From Spirochaeta sp. (lineage in GTDB: Bacteria; Spirochaetota; Spirochaetia; Spirochaetales_E; Spirochaetaceae_B): a stretch of DNA of 9,558 bases. The DNA lies in NCBI GenBank assembly GCA_030590585.1, contig JAUUYD010000057.1, forward strand, positions 1 to 9,558, written 5' to 3'. Of this stretch, positions 1 through 5,138 are shown piece after piece. Made by a program: the position numbers and the translations under genes. The notes under the pieces were generated by a model. The model was not told the DNA's origin, did not search any database, and saw nothing but the letters and a program-made list of their open reading frames with translations. Numbering within the stretch: position 1 is the stretch's first letter; every line of letters starts with the position of its first letter.

Positions 1-165
1 AACCCAGGGCAGTGCCCTGGATTCGGAGCCGAGCAGGAAGCCTCTGACTTCTTACCAGCCAAACTTATCAACGATGTGGGGGTGAGATTCAGGGGCACTC
101 TGAGCAGATTAACCGCAGACATCGGTCACGAGGACGCACCGTTCATCCCTTCGACGAGGGAAATA
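1..165 (+). pseudogene. 5'-truncated coding fragment in frame 1, probably the upstream part of the gene ending at 437
   Basis: Frame 1 is open from the first base, beginning NPGQCPGFGAEQ, and has ordinary coding composition through about position 150 (for example AKLINDVGVRFRG and TADIGHEDAPF). After that the same frame turns into a low-quality string rich in Trp, Arg and Ser and stops at 270. From about 140 onward it is frame 3 that looks coding and runs to the TAA at 435-437. The simplest reading is one gene with a -1 (or +2) shift somewhere near 135-165. I see no canonical slippery heptamer, so a decayed gene or a sequencing error is likelier than programmed frameshifting. I do not recognise the protein family. 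The end coordinate is approximate, and the start lies outside the window. Confidence 0.35.
4..20. repeat. Tight inverted repeat (8-bp arms, 1-base centre)
   Basis: CCAGGGCA at 4-11 is mirrored by TGCCCTGG at 13-20 around a single base. As RNA it could form a 7-bp stem with an AGT triloop. No T-run follows on either strand, so it is not an intrinsic terminator. It lies inside the apparent frame-1 coding fragment and may be coincidental. Confidence 0.3.
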
Positions 166-188
166 CCATCCTTATCGGGCGGCCTCCC

Positions 189-437
189 ATGGGTGAAGAC
201 GATGAGGCATCAGATCCACAGGCTGACGAAATGGCGGCCATGTTCTTCGTCAGTACCAAATACCAGCTGATTCTGGATAAAAGCCTCTACCCGAAGCTGT
301 ACTCAGCCAAGGTTATGGTGGGTGAGGTTGAATTCCCGGCATCGGTAAGCGAACAGGCTGGAGGCTGGCTGGTGGAGTTCCCATTCGTCACCTGGATGCA
401 GGCAACGAACGGGTGTCTGGTGGTTTTGGAGCGGTAA
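189..437 (+). CDS. Hypothetical protein, C-terminal part, start uncertain
   Basis: This 82-codon frame begins with an acidic stretch (MGEDDEASDPQADE) and continues with alternating hydrophobic segments suggesting a small beta-rich domain (YQLILDK, AKVMVGEVEF, GGWLVEFPFVTWMQ, CLVVLER). No signal peptide, membrane helix or family motif is visible. The ATG at 189 has no Shine-Dalgarno in front of it, only a C-rich run. Coding character continues in frame upstream of it (HPFDEGNTILIG) to about position 140, with an in-frame stop at 45-47. The ATG is therefore probably internal to a gene whose earlier part lies in frame 1. It converges with the lipoprotein gene, leaving 28 bases between the stops. 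I cannot assign a function. Confidence 0.45.
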   Translation: MGEDDEASDPQADEMAAMFFVSTKYQLILDKSLYPKLYSAKVMVGEVEFPASVSEQAGGWLVEFPFVTWMQATNGCLVVLER

Positions 438-448
438 CAAATTACCGT
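431..448. terminator. Weak hairpin at the convergent gene junction
   Basis: CGGTAA at 432-437 pairs with TTACCG at 442-447 across a 4-base loop, and a G-U pair can extend it. The + gene stop codon TAA forms the end of the left arm. The lipoprotein gene on the other strand stops at 466, so the hairpin sits downstream of both genes and could help end both transcripts. Neither side has a U-tract, so intrinsic termination would be inefficient. Confidence 0.25.
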
Positions 449-465
449 TATAAAGTTACATCAAT

Positions 466-2133
466 TCAGAATCTAGAGGTTGTCGTTGTGAAATAATAGG
501 GGCCCCGGGTTATTGTTCCGGCTATAGTGGTAACATCGTAATACCATTTATACATTGTCCCGGTAGCCAGCAATTTGGAAAATGTTGGTGATTGACTCAC
601 AGTCCCGGTAGAACCACTGGCTATTAGAGGATCAATTTTACCAACCTCCTCATATAAACGATAGGCATAGGTTGCCTTCGATGAAGACGGCCAATTGAGA
701 TATGTCGTCGTTGTCGACAGTCTGGTTTGTGAATTATAAGGTGAAATGTTCGCAATATTAATTACACAGCTATCTGAGCGGTAACCGAAGTTTCCAACAT
801 TATCATACTGACCTACATAGAAATAATGTAAACCATCTGACAACGCAGACGGTGTGTAAGTTATATCTGAACTGTTTTCAACCCATGAGTAAGAATCCAG
901 ATGGTATCTGAACGTTGATAAGGCATCAGCTGATACTGAATCCTCCCACGACCAGGTTGGTGTATTATCTGTAGTGGACACAGATGGCGGTATAGCTGTA
1001 AATGCTGGAGCTGTTGGAGCCTGGGAATCCCAATCCAGTGTAAACGAAGAAGATCCGACATTCCCGGCCATATCTACTGCTTGCAGAGAAATGGTATAAG
1101 GTTGGTCTGTATTTGCAGGACCGACAATCGATGTTGTTAGAGCTGTTGATGAGCCGAACGTAATTCCAACAGGTGATGATTTCCATTCTGTTTGATACAG
1201 ACCGGAACCGGTATCACTGGCGGTCCCGGTTCTTGAGAATGAAAGATTCACCGGGCCGATATTGGTTCCGGTACCTGCGACAACGGGTATCGAGGTATCC
1301 ACAAAAACCGTATCGGAAACCGTATCGGAAATTGTATTCGTCGAAGGATCCTTGAACACTGCGTAAATGATATTCTCACCTTCGGGGAGAACAGAAATTG
1401 TATTGTTTACAGGAAGAGCATCACCCAGTGGAAAGACATCCTTGGCAGGTAACTCTTCGCCAGTTTTCACTGACGTATTAACCCATCCCCAATCAATGTA
1501 TTTGGCAGCGTCTATAAAAGACTTATCCCAGTCCAGGTAATACTCGCCGGCATTGCTGTAGACAATGTTTACGGCGGGGGTATTATCCGAAGTATAACCG
1601 GGCTGAGCATTCGGCCCGTCGACTATACCAATAAAACCCAGGGGTACTTTCACTGTGTAGAATGACCAGGAGTACAGGCTCCTCAAAACGCTTCCGTCCA
1701 GAGCCGTGGCACCGGGGAGAAGGGACACGGTAATCTTATCTCCACCAGCCCAGAATGGGGAAGGAATGATACTCAGCGTTTTGTCTGCAGTACTGTAACT
1801 TAAAGCCATTTCTTCGGTAATATCCTCACAATCCCCGAAAGCGGTGACAATACCATCGGTGTCTCTCTGTTCGATAAGTAAATATTTCCTGATGGCTTCC
1901 GGGTCCACATCCCGATCCAGAGAGACAAGCAATTCAATCTTCGGACTCAGATTCTGATCGTTCTGCTCCGGGAATGTACCGGTCACCTGCAGATACCGAT
2001 CATTAGCCACCTTCACCTCATCATCGAGCTGTGATAAAAGGAGGCCAATATCCTGGCAGGAGGTCAACAAAAGAACTGCCAGAATCATCAATAGCGCCGC
2101 AACGGTCAAGCCGTTTTTTTTCAGGTTTTTCAT
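466..2133 (-). CDS. Secreted lipoprotein with tandem Ig-like/FN3-like domains
   Basis: The protein has 555 aa from the ATG at 2133. Its signal peptide has a Lys-rich n-region (MKNLKKNG), a hydrophobic core and the lipobox LTSC with the acylated Cys at residue 26, so it should be an envelope lipoprotein, probably in the outer membrane. The rest is beta-rich. Residues 50-162 resemble an SbsA-type Ig-like domain (SPKIELLVSLDRDVD ... ITVSLLPGA ... SWSFYT). Further Ig-like units lie at about 165-280, 283-368 and 372-462, marked by TSDNTP/TTDNTP and VDMAGNVG/YDNVGNFG. The last, at about 465-555, is FN3-like. There is no catalytic motif, so a binding, adhesion or structural role is inferred. The start overlaps the upstream stop as TGATG, with GGGA six bases before. 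An alternative ATG at 2145 has AAGGA nine bases before and adds MGRL. An A8 run lies in the signal peptide. Confidence 0.85.
   Translation of the reverse strand: MKNLKKNGLTVAALLMILAVLLLTSCQDIGLLLSQLDDEVKVANDRYLQVTGTFPEQNDQNLSPKIELLVSLDRDVDPEAIRKYLLIEQRDTDGIVTAFGDCEDITEEMALSYSTADKTLSIIPSPFWAGGDKITVSLLPGATALDGSVLRSLYSWSFYTVKVPLGFIGIVDGPNAQPGYTSDNTPAVNIVYSNAGEYYLDWDKSFIDAAKYIDWGWVNTSVKTGEELPAKDVFPLGDALPVNNTISVLPEGENIIYAVFKDPSTNTISDTVSDTVFVDTSIPVVAGTGTNIGPVNLSFSRTGTASDTGSGLYQTEWKSSPVGITFGSSTALTTSIVGPANTDQPYTISLQAVDMAGNVGSSSFTLDWDSQAPTAPAFTAIPPSVSTTDNTPTWSWEDSVSADALSTFRYHLDSYSWVENSSDITYTPSALSDGLHYFYVGQYDNVGNFGYRSDSCVINIANISPYNSQTRLSTTTTYLNWPSSSKATYAYRLYEEVGKIDPLIASGSTGTVSQSPTFSKLLATGTMYKWYYDVTTIAGTITRGPYYFTTTTSRF
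1307..1330. repeat. Perfect 12-bp tandem duplication inside the lipoprotein gene
   Basis: ACCGTATCGGAA occurs twice in tandem at 1307-1318 and 1319-1330. It encodes a doubled Ser-Asp-Thr-Val within the second Ig-like domain. Being a multiple of three it keeps the frame, so it could expand or contract without disrupting the protein. Confidence 0.7.
2114..2121. repeat. Eight-base homopolymer in the lipoprotein signal peptide
   Basis: Eight T on the + strand give A8 in the coding strand, forming the Lys-Lys-Asn codons at residues 5-7 (counting from the ATG at 2133). Slippage by one base would shift the frame at the very start of the lipoprotein. Confidence 0.8.
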
Positions 2134-4196
2134 CAGTCGTCCCATCCGTATACATCCTTGCTTGCTGCCGTTGAAGCTCTGAGCACTGTTGCGTCAGCCG
2201 CTGTGGCAGTTCCCAGATATGAATAATGCTGTGCCATGTCAGGATTCGCCGCAGCCAGCAGGGTCATGCTGTCATCGGCGCCGCTATAGTCTTCCAGTTC
2301 AAAACTGGCTTTGGCCAGGCCGAGCAGAGCCCGGGTGTTATCGTCGTCGGTTTCCAACGCTTTCTTGTAATGAGCTGCTGCGCTGTCATAGTCCCCGCGG
2401 AGGTAGGCTACATTTCCCAGATTCACTTCGCCGGGTGCATAGGCCCGTCCGCTGTCTGACTTACGAAACCTAGGCGCGGCGTCGTCCAGCAGACCATACT
2501 TGGCGTAGGTAACACCGATACGGTTGAAAGCCGGGGGCGATCCGCCGTCCCTGTTGATTTTGGTCTGAAGATCTCTGACGATAGGCGTCACATCCTGATA
2601 GATAAGCCGATCCACAGCCGAACCGTAAGCGACCATCACCTCATCGGGATCAGGCAGGAACACCAGTTCACCTGTAGGATTCTCAACCGGCTTATAGATT
2701 TTCCAGGCTTCCCGGGTGGGATAAAACCCTTCGGTACCGAGATTGCTGGTTTCCCGCCATTCCCGGGCGCCGACCCTCCAGGCTTCAAGGAAGCCCTGTT
2801 CCACCAGGGTGACTTCCACAGGAACCCAGACGCTGCCTTCGTACTCAATCAGGTCGCGCGTATCGGCGAAAATCCGTTCAGCCCGCTCCATGGGAATCCC
2901 CAGATCGTATGCAACATAGATATGACCCGGAGCGGTAAGGAATGCGGTATTCACGCCCGCCGCTTCCAACATGGCGTTGTAAAGGACTGAGAGGTCGTCA
3001 CAGTCACCGGCCTGATATGCCAGGGTTTCACTGGGGAACTGGATATAATCCACTGCTTCCAGATTCTCGGAAAGGTTGACATAGGCGGATGCCGGATCAA
3101 CAACATAGCCTGTACCATGGAGAGTCAGTGCTTCGAATAGTCCCATCCCAATGCGGAAATTCAGATCAAAGACATCACGGCTGTCACCCCGGATATTGGC
3201 GGCGATATTCTTGGAATAGCTTTTAACAAGGGGGTTGTTGGCGGTGACGAATGCGGCAGCCTTGCGATCGTCGCTCCAGGTCATGGCATTCCGGTTCAGA
3301 ACCTCCACACTGATCGGTTCGACATGGTTGAATTCCTTGCCCAGCCAGGTGTAATCCACATGGATTTCACCGGCAACAATCAGTCCTTCGGTAACCTCGA
3401 AGACGTCGTTGGAAAATAGCGCGAAGAGGGGCACTGTTATTTGCTGACCGCTGCGGAGACTCTCGGTATCAACCCCCGAAGGCTTGGGTCGGTCCATGTA
3501 CTGAGGGACAAAGTAGCTCACCTTAACATCCTTCAGGGCGTCCCGTTCATCGTTCTCAATGGTGACTGTACCCAGGGCATGGGTATCATAATAGGTGTAG
3601 TAGAGAGGATATATCGGCATCAGATCCGGTGTGGTTTTAATCCGGGCCCCGGACTTTGAGGCACCGAGGTTGTAAACCAGGTTTAATGAGACACTCACAC
3701 CCTGGTAAGCAATACCACCACCGCCGAAGGCCATTCGGTAACCACTTCCAAGTCCCAGATTGAATGCTGGACTGAGCTGAAAATCTATATCAACCGATGG
3801 TTCAATAAACGGCACCAGCGAGGTATTCCCGTCATAAAGCAGCACTTCCCCGCCTCCGTAAACGGAGCCTTTCAGAACCAATCTGCTGACAGGAACGATT
3901 CTTCCACCTGCACCTATTCCCAGAGAGACAGACTGCAGACTTTTTCCCGCATTGTTGACCGGTAGGAAACCGACATCCAGAACTCCTTCGGCGTAAAACC
4001 AGGAGGCAAAAGGCATGCTGACTTCACCTTGTATTGAAACGCCTCCACCCATACTGAAAAGAGGAGTCCCATCATCTGCTGTTGTGTTTATCGGGATGAA
4101 GACACGAGGTTCAGCACGGAGCGAGGTACTCACCTGCCCGCCTGCATACAAAACTGGTAACAGGATGAGCAATATAACCAAAAATGATTTTCGCAT
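2133..4196 (-). CDS. Secreted beta-barrel-like / transglutaminase-like / TPR fusion protein
   Basis: The protein has 687 aa. I chose the ATG at 4196 because GGAGA lies seven bases before it and it opens directly onto a signal peptide (MRKSFLVILLILLPVLYAGG). A longer frame starting at 4238 lacks a ribosome site and would bury that signal. Residues 22-180 alternate Gly-rich amphipathic strands ending LNLVYNLG, like a small outer-membrane beta-barrel. Residues 185-310 form a beta-sandwich-like region followed by NAMTWSDDRKAAAF. Residues 340-470 are transglutaminase-like: GDCDD with Cys399, GHIYVAYD with His425, and WVPVEVT with Glu461 where Asp is usual. Two or three TPR repeats fill about 554-652 (GEVNLGNVAYLRGDYDSAAA). 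Transglutaminase-like folds can act as cross-linking enzymes, proteases or inactive scaffolds, so the reaction is not predicted. It lies downstream of the slyX-like gene and is coupled to the lipoprotein gene. Confidence 0.82.
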   Translation of the reverse strand: MRKSFLVILLILLPVLYAGGQVSTSLRAEPRVFIPINTTADDGTPLFSMGGGVSIQGEVSMPFASWFYAEGVLDVGFLPVNNAGKSLQSVSLGIGAGGRIVPVSRLVLKGSVYGGGEVLLYDGNTSLVPFIEPSVDIDFQLSPAFNLGLGSGYRMAFGGGGIAYQGVSVSLNLVYNLGASKSGARIKTTPDLMPIYPLYYTYYDTHALGTVTIENDERDALKDVKVSYFVPQYMDRPKPSGVDTESLRSGQQITVPLFALFSNDVFEVTEGLIVAGEIHVDYTWLGKEFNHVEPISVEVLNRNAMTWSDDRKAAAFVTANNPLVKSYSKNIAANIRGDSRDVFDLNFRIGMGLFEALTLHGTGYVVDPASAYVNLSENLEAVDYIQFPSETLAYQAGDCDDLSVLYNAMLEAAGVNTAFLTAPGHIYVAYDLGIPMERAERIFADTRDLIEYEGSVWVPVEVTLVEQGFLEAWRVGAREWRETSNLGTEGFYPTREAWKIYKPVENPTGELVFLPDPDEVMVAYGSAVDRLIYQDVTPIVRDLQTKINRDGGSPPAFNRIGVTYAKYGLLDDAAPRFRKSDSGRAYAPGEVNLGNVAYLRGDYDSAAAHYKKALETDDDNTRALLGLAKASFELEDYSGADDSMTLLAAANPDMAQHYSYLGTATAADATVLRASTAASKDVYGWDD

Positions 4197-4203
4197 ATCA
4201 GAT

Positions 4204-4208
4204 TCTCC
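4204..4208 (-). promoter_or_regulatory. Shine-Dalgarno GGAGA deciding the transglutaminase-like gene start
   Basis: Read on the - strand, GGAGA is followed by seven bases (ATCTGAT) and then the ATG at 4196. The next upstream in-frame ATG at 4238 has no such site. The position also agrees with the signal peptide starting at the 4196 Met. Confidence 0.6.
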
Positions 4209-4280
4209 ATCAGAAAATTGAAGATAAATCGATGACATAACTGTACACCAGAAACCCGATGAATTCAGGATTAATTAGAA

Positions 4281-4508
4281 CTATCGATTAACCCCGTCAG
4301 GAGGTATCTCAGAGGGACCACCTGATTGGGGAGTGATGCCCCCTTCCCGGTTCCCATGTTCAAGTTGATTCAAGCGTTTCACCAACACCGCCATACCTTC
4401 AGTCAGCTCGTCCAGCTTCCTTCCCTGCTCTGCAATTACAAAATTCATGCGGTTAATCTGATCTTCCAGATGCATCAGGTGAATTTCCCGGGAATACTCA
4501 GATGACAT
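4281..4508 (-). CDS. slyX: SlyX-like small coiled-coil protein
   Basis: The 75-aa protein has a heptad-patterned helix over about residues 12-50 (LEDQINRMNFVIAEQ, LDELTEGMAVLVKRLNQLE) and a Pro/Gly-rich tail (GGPSEIPPDGVNR). The length, the early LEDQI.....VIAEQ stretch, the LNQLE end and the Pro-rich C-terminus match SlyX, a short cytoplasmic coiled-coil protein of unclear function found in many diderm bacteria. The resemblance is by pattern, and any short coiled coil would score somewhat alike. The ATG at 4508 overlaps the end of the upstream gene by 11 bases. A second Met at residue 12 (position 4475) is a possible later start. It lies 84 bases upstream of the transglutaminase-like gene on the same strand. 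Confidence 0.65.
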   Translation of the reverse strand: MSSEYSREIHLMHLEDQINRMNFVIAEQGRKLDELTEGMAVLVKRLNQLEHGNREGGITPQSGGPSEIPPDGVNR

Positions 4509-4782
4509 GACGTTCAGAATCCTGATTCGATGGTAGTAACACGGAATTATATCTATCTTTATGCTCGATAATCATCACATAATTCTGTCTGCGGCAGTTG
4601 GATTTGCAATTTTCACCATTTACACTGTAAAGGGGACAACCTGTTGTATCAGCATCAAATGAAAGCAGTATACCGGGAGATATAGTGCCGCATGGGACAG
4701 AGAGTGAAACAAGATCTGAATTATCCATTCTCACCAGAATTATCTGATCTGTCAGAGCTTTAACAACCAAAGCTTGTTTCAT
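4498..4782 (-). CDS. Small four-cysteine protein, function unknown
   Basis: This 94-aa protein has no signal peptide and no membrane helix. The N-terminal half alternates short hydrophobic strands (ALVVKAL, QIILVRM, LVSLSV, GILLSF), suggesting a small beta fold. Four Cys residues occur at 31, 49, 59 and 63, and the last three fall within GCPLYSVNGENCKSNCRRQ. That spacing could hold zinc or an iron-sulfur cluster, or form disulfides, but I recognise no named family. The ATG at 4782 has no convincing Shine-Dalgarno. A -10-like TAAGAT ends only eight bases before it. The gene end overlaps the start of the SlyX-like gene, so the two are probably co-expressed. It appears to be the first full-size gene of the - strand operon. 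Confidence 0.7.
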   Translation of the reverse strand: MKQALVVKALTDQIILVRMDNSDLVSLSVPCGTISPGILLSFDADTTGCPLYSVNGENCKSNCRRQNYVMIIEHKDRYNSVLLPSNQDSERHVI

Positions 4783-4790
4783 ATCAGGTT

Positions 4791-4819
4791 ATCTTACAAC
4801 ATAAATCCTTACCATACAA
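4791..4819 (-). promoter_or_regulatory. Possible promoter for the 94-aa gene operon
   Basis: On the - strand TTGTAT (4819-4814) is followed after 17 bases by TAAGAT (4796-4791), a plausible sigma-70 pair. Transcription would start about 4784, only one or two bases before the ATG at 4782, giving a nearly leaderless mRNA. That fits the absence of a Shine-Dalgarno but is unproven. Confidence 0.3.
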
Positions 4820-4831
4820 CGAAACACTCGT

Positions 4832-4972
4832 TCATTTGATTGCTGGTGTCATTCTGGAATCCCCCTCGAATGCATTGGAATCAATCATGTCTGAAAGGTT
4901 ACATGTTTTTTTTGTCATCATATCTACAGAAACAACCCATAGTGGATTCACCAATTCTTCACATTTAGGCAC
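4832..4972 (-). other. Possible small ORF or remnant, GTG start
   Basis: A 46-codon - strand frame runs from GTG at 4972 to TGA at 4832 (VPKCEELVNPLWVVSV ... MTPAIK). It is in the same frame as the 8-codon ORF upstream but separated from it by one TGA and two TAA codons. It has no Shine-Dalgarno. It could be the remains of a decayed small gene, or chance. It contains an A8 run. No family is recognised. Confidence 0.18.
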
Positions 4973-4999
4973 TAAATTTCTAATCAGTTATTACGGGTA

Positions 5000-5026
5000 T
5001 CAGCAGCCTGTAAGAACCTTTTTCAT
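5000..5026 (-). CDS. 8-codon ORF MKKVLTGC, possible leader peptide or decayed gene start
   Basis: The ORF reads Met-Lys-Lys-Val-Leu-Thr-Gly-Cys-stop. It is preceded at five bases by AAGGAGG, the best ribosome binding site in the window. It lies about 218 bases upstream of the 94-aa gene on the same strand. It could be a regulatory leader peptide or the start of a lipoprotein-like gene lost by mutation, since Lys-Lys followed by a hydrophobic stretch and TGC resembles a shortened signal. The same frame meets three stop codons (TGA, TAA, TAA) within 13 codons of the ATG and is then open again for some 50 codons. No product can be assigned. Confidence 0.3.
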   Translation of the reverse strand: MKKVLTGC

Positions 5027-5031
5027 AGATT

Positions 5032-5038
5032 CCTCCTT
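5032..5038 (-). promoter_or_regulatory. Consensus Shine-Dalgarno AAGGAGG
   Basis: On the - strand this is a full match to the 16S rRNA anti-Shine-Dalgarno, five bases before the ATG at 5026. None of the full-size genes in the window has one as strong. On the + strand the same bases read CCTCCTT. Confidence 0.55.
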
Positions 5039-5048
5039 TTCAGTGGTT

Positions 5049-5082
5049 AACCGGGCTGTACGTTGTGCAGTCCGGTTTTTTT
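5049..5082 (+). terminator. Strong intrinsic terminator without an upstream + gene
   Basis: Arms 5049-5061 and 5065-5077 pair over 13 base pairs, including two G-U pairs, around a GTT loop. The outer part is AACCGG against CCGGTT. A run of T continues to 5082. This is a textbook rho-independent terminator for + strand transcription. On the - strand the hairpin is followed by TTAACCACTG, not a T run, so it is directional. No convincing + strand gene precedes it, so it may end a small RNA, act as an attenuator before the cyclase gene, or guard against read-through. Confidence 0.8.
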
Positions 5083-5108
5083 ATGTTCATTAATTATTCG
5101 TAAAAACA

Positions 5109-5138
5109 ATCACATAACTATGAATGCTGCTGTATAAT
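5109..5138 (+). promoter_or_regulatory. Possible promoter overlapping the start of the cyclase gene
   Basis: TATAAT at 5133-5138 is a perfect -10 hexamer. ATCACA at 5109-5114 is a 4/6 match to the -35 consensus at an 18-base spacing. The hexamer overlaps the ATG at 5137-5139. If it is used, transcription would start near 5145 and translation would have to begin at the in-frame ATG at 5152. Confidence 0.35.

Larger units (their letters stand above)
4783..5136. other. Divergent intergenic region of 354 bases
   Basis: This AT-rich region separates the - strand operon from the + strand diguanylate cyclase gene. It holds a strong + strand terminator (5049-5082), a consensus Shine-Dalgarno with an 8-codon ORF on the - strand (5000-5038), a further open - strand stretch in the same frame (4832-4972), two promoter-like elements at its edges, an 8-base T run (4906-4913) and the palindrome AATGCATT (4869-4876). 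I see no tRNA, known riboswitch class or c-di-GMP aptamer consensus. Confidence 0.6.

Noticed and set aside
4196..4238. 14-residue N-terminal extension of the transglutaminase-like protein
   Set aside because: The ATG at 4238 has no Shine-Dalgarno and would place charged residues ahead of a complete signal peptide. The ATG at 4196 has GGAGA at seven bases.
4197..4280. Separate promoter between the SlyX-like gene and the transglutaminase-like gene
   Set aside because: I found only weak -35/-10 matches in these 84 bases, so nothing supports an independent start over read-through.
5000..5002. Selenocysteine readthrough of the TGA ending the 8-codon ORF
   Set aside because: Two TAA codons follow in the same frame within a few codons, and I see no convincing SECIS-like hairpin right after the TGA.
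4836..5093. 85-codon + strand ORF
   Set aside because: It runs through the strong terminator hairpin and its T run, which supply its last residues, and it has no Shine-Dalgarno or coding-like composition.
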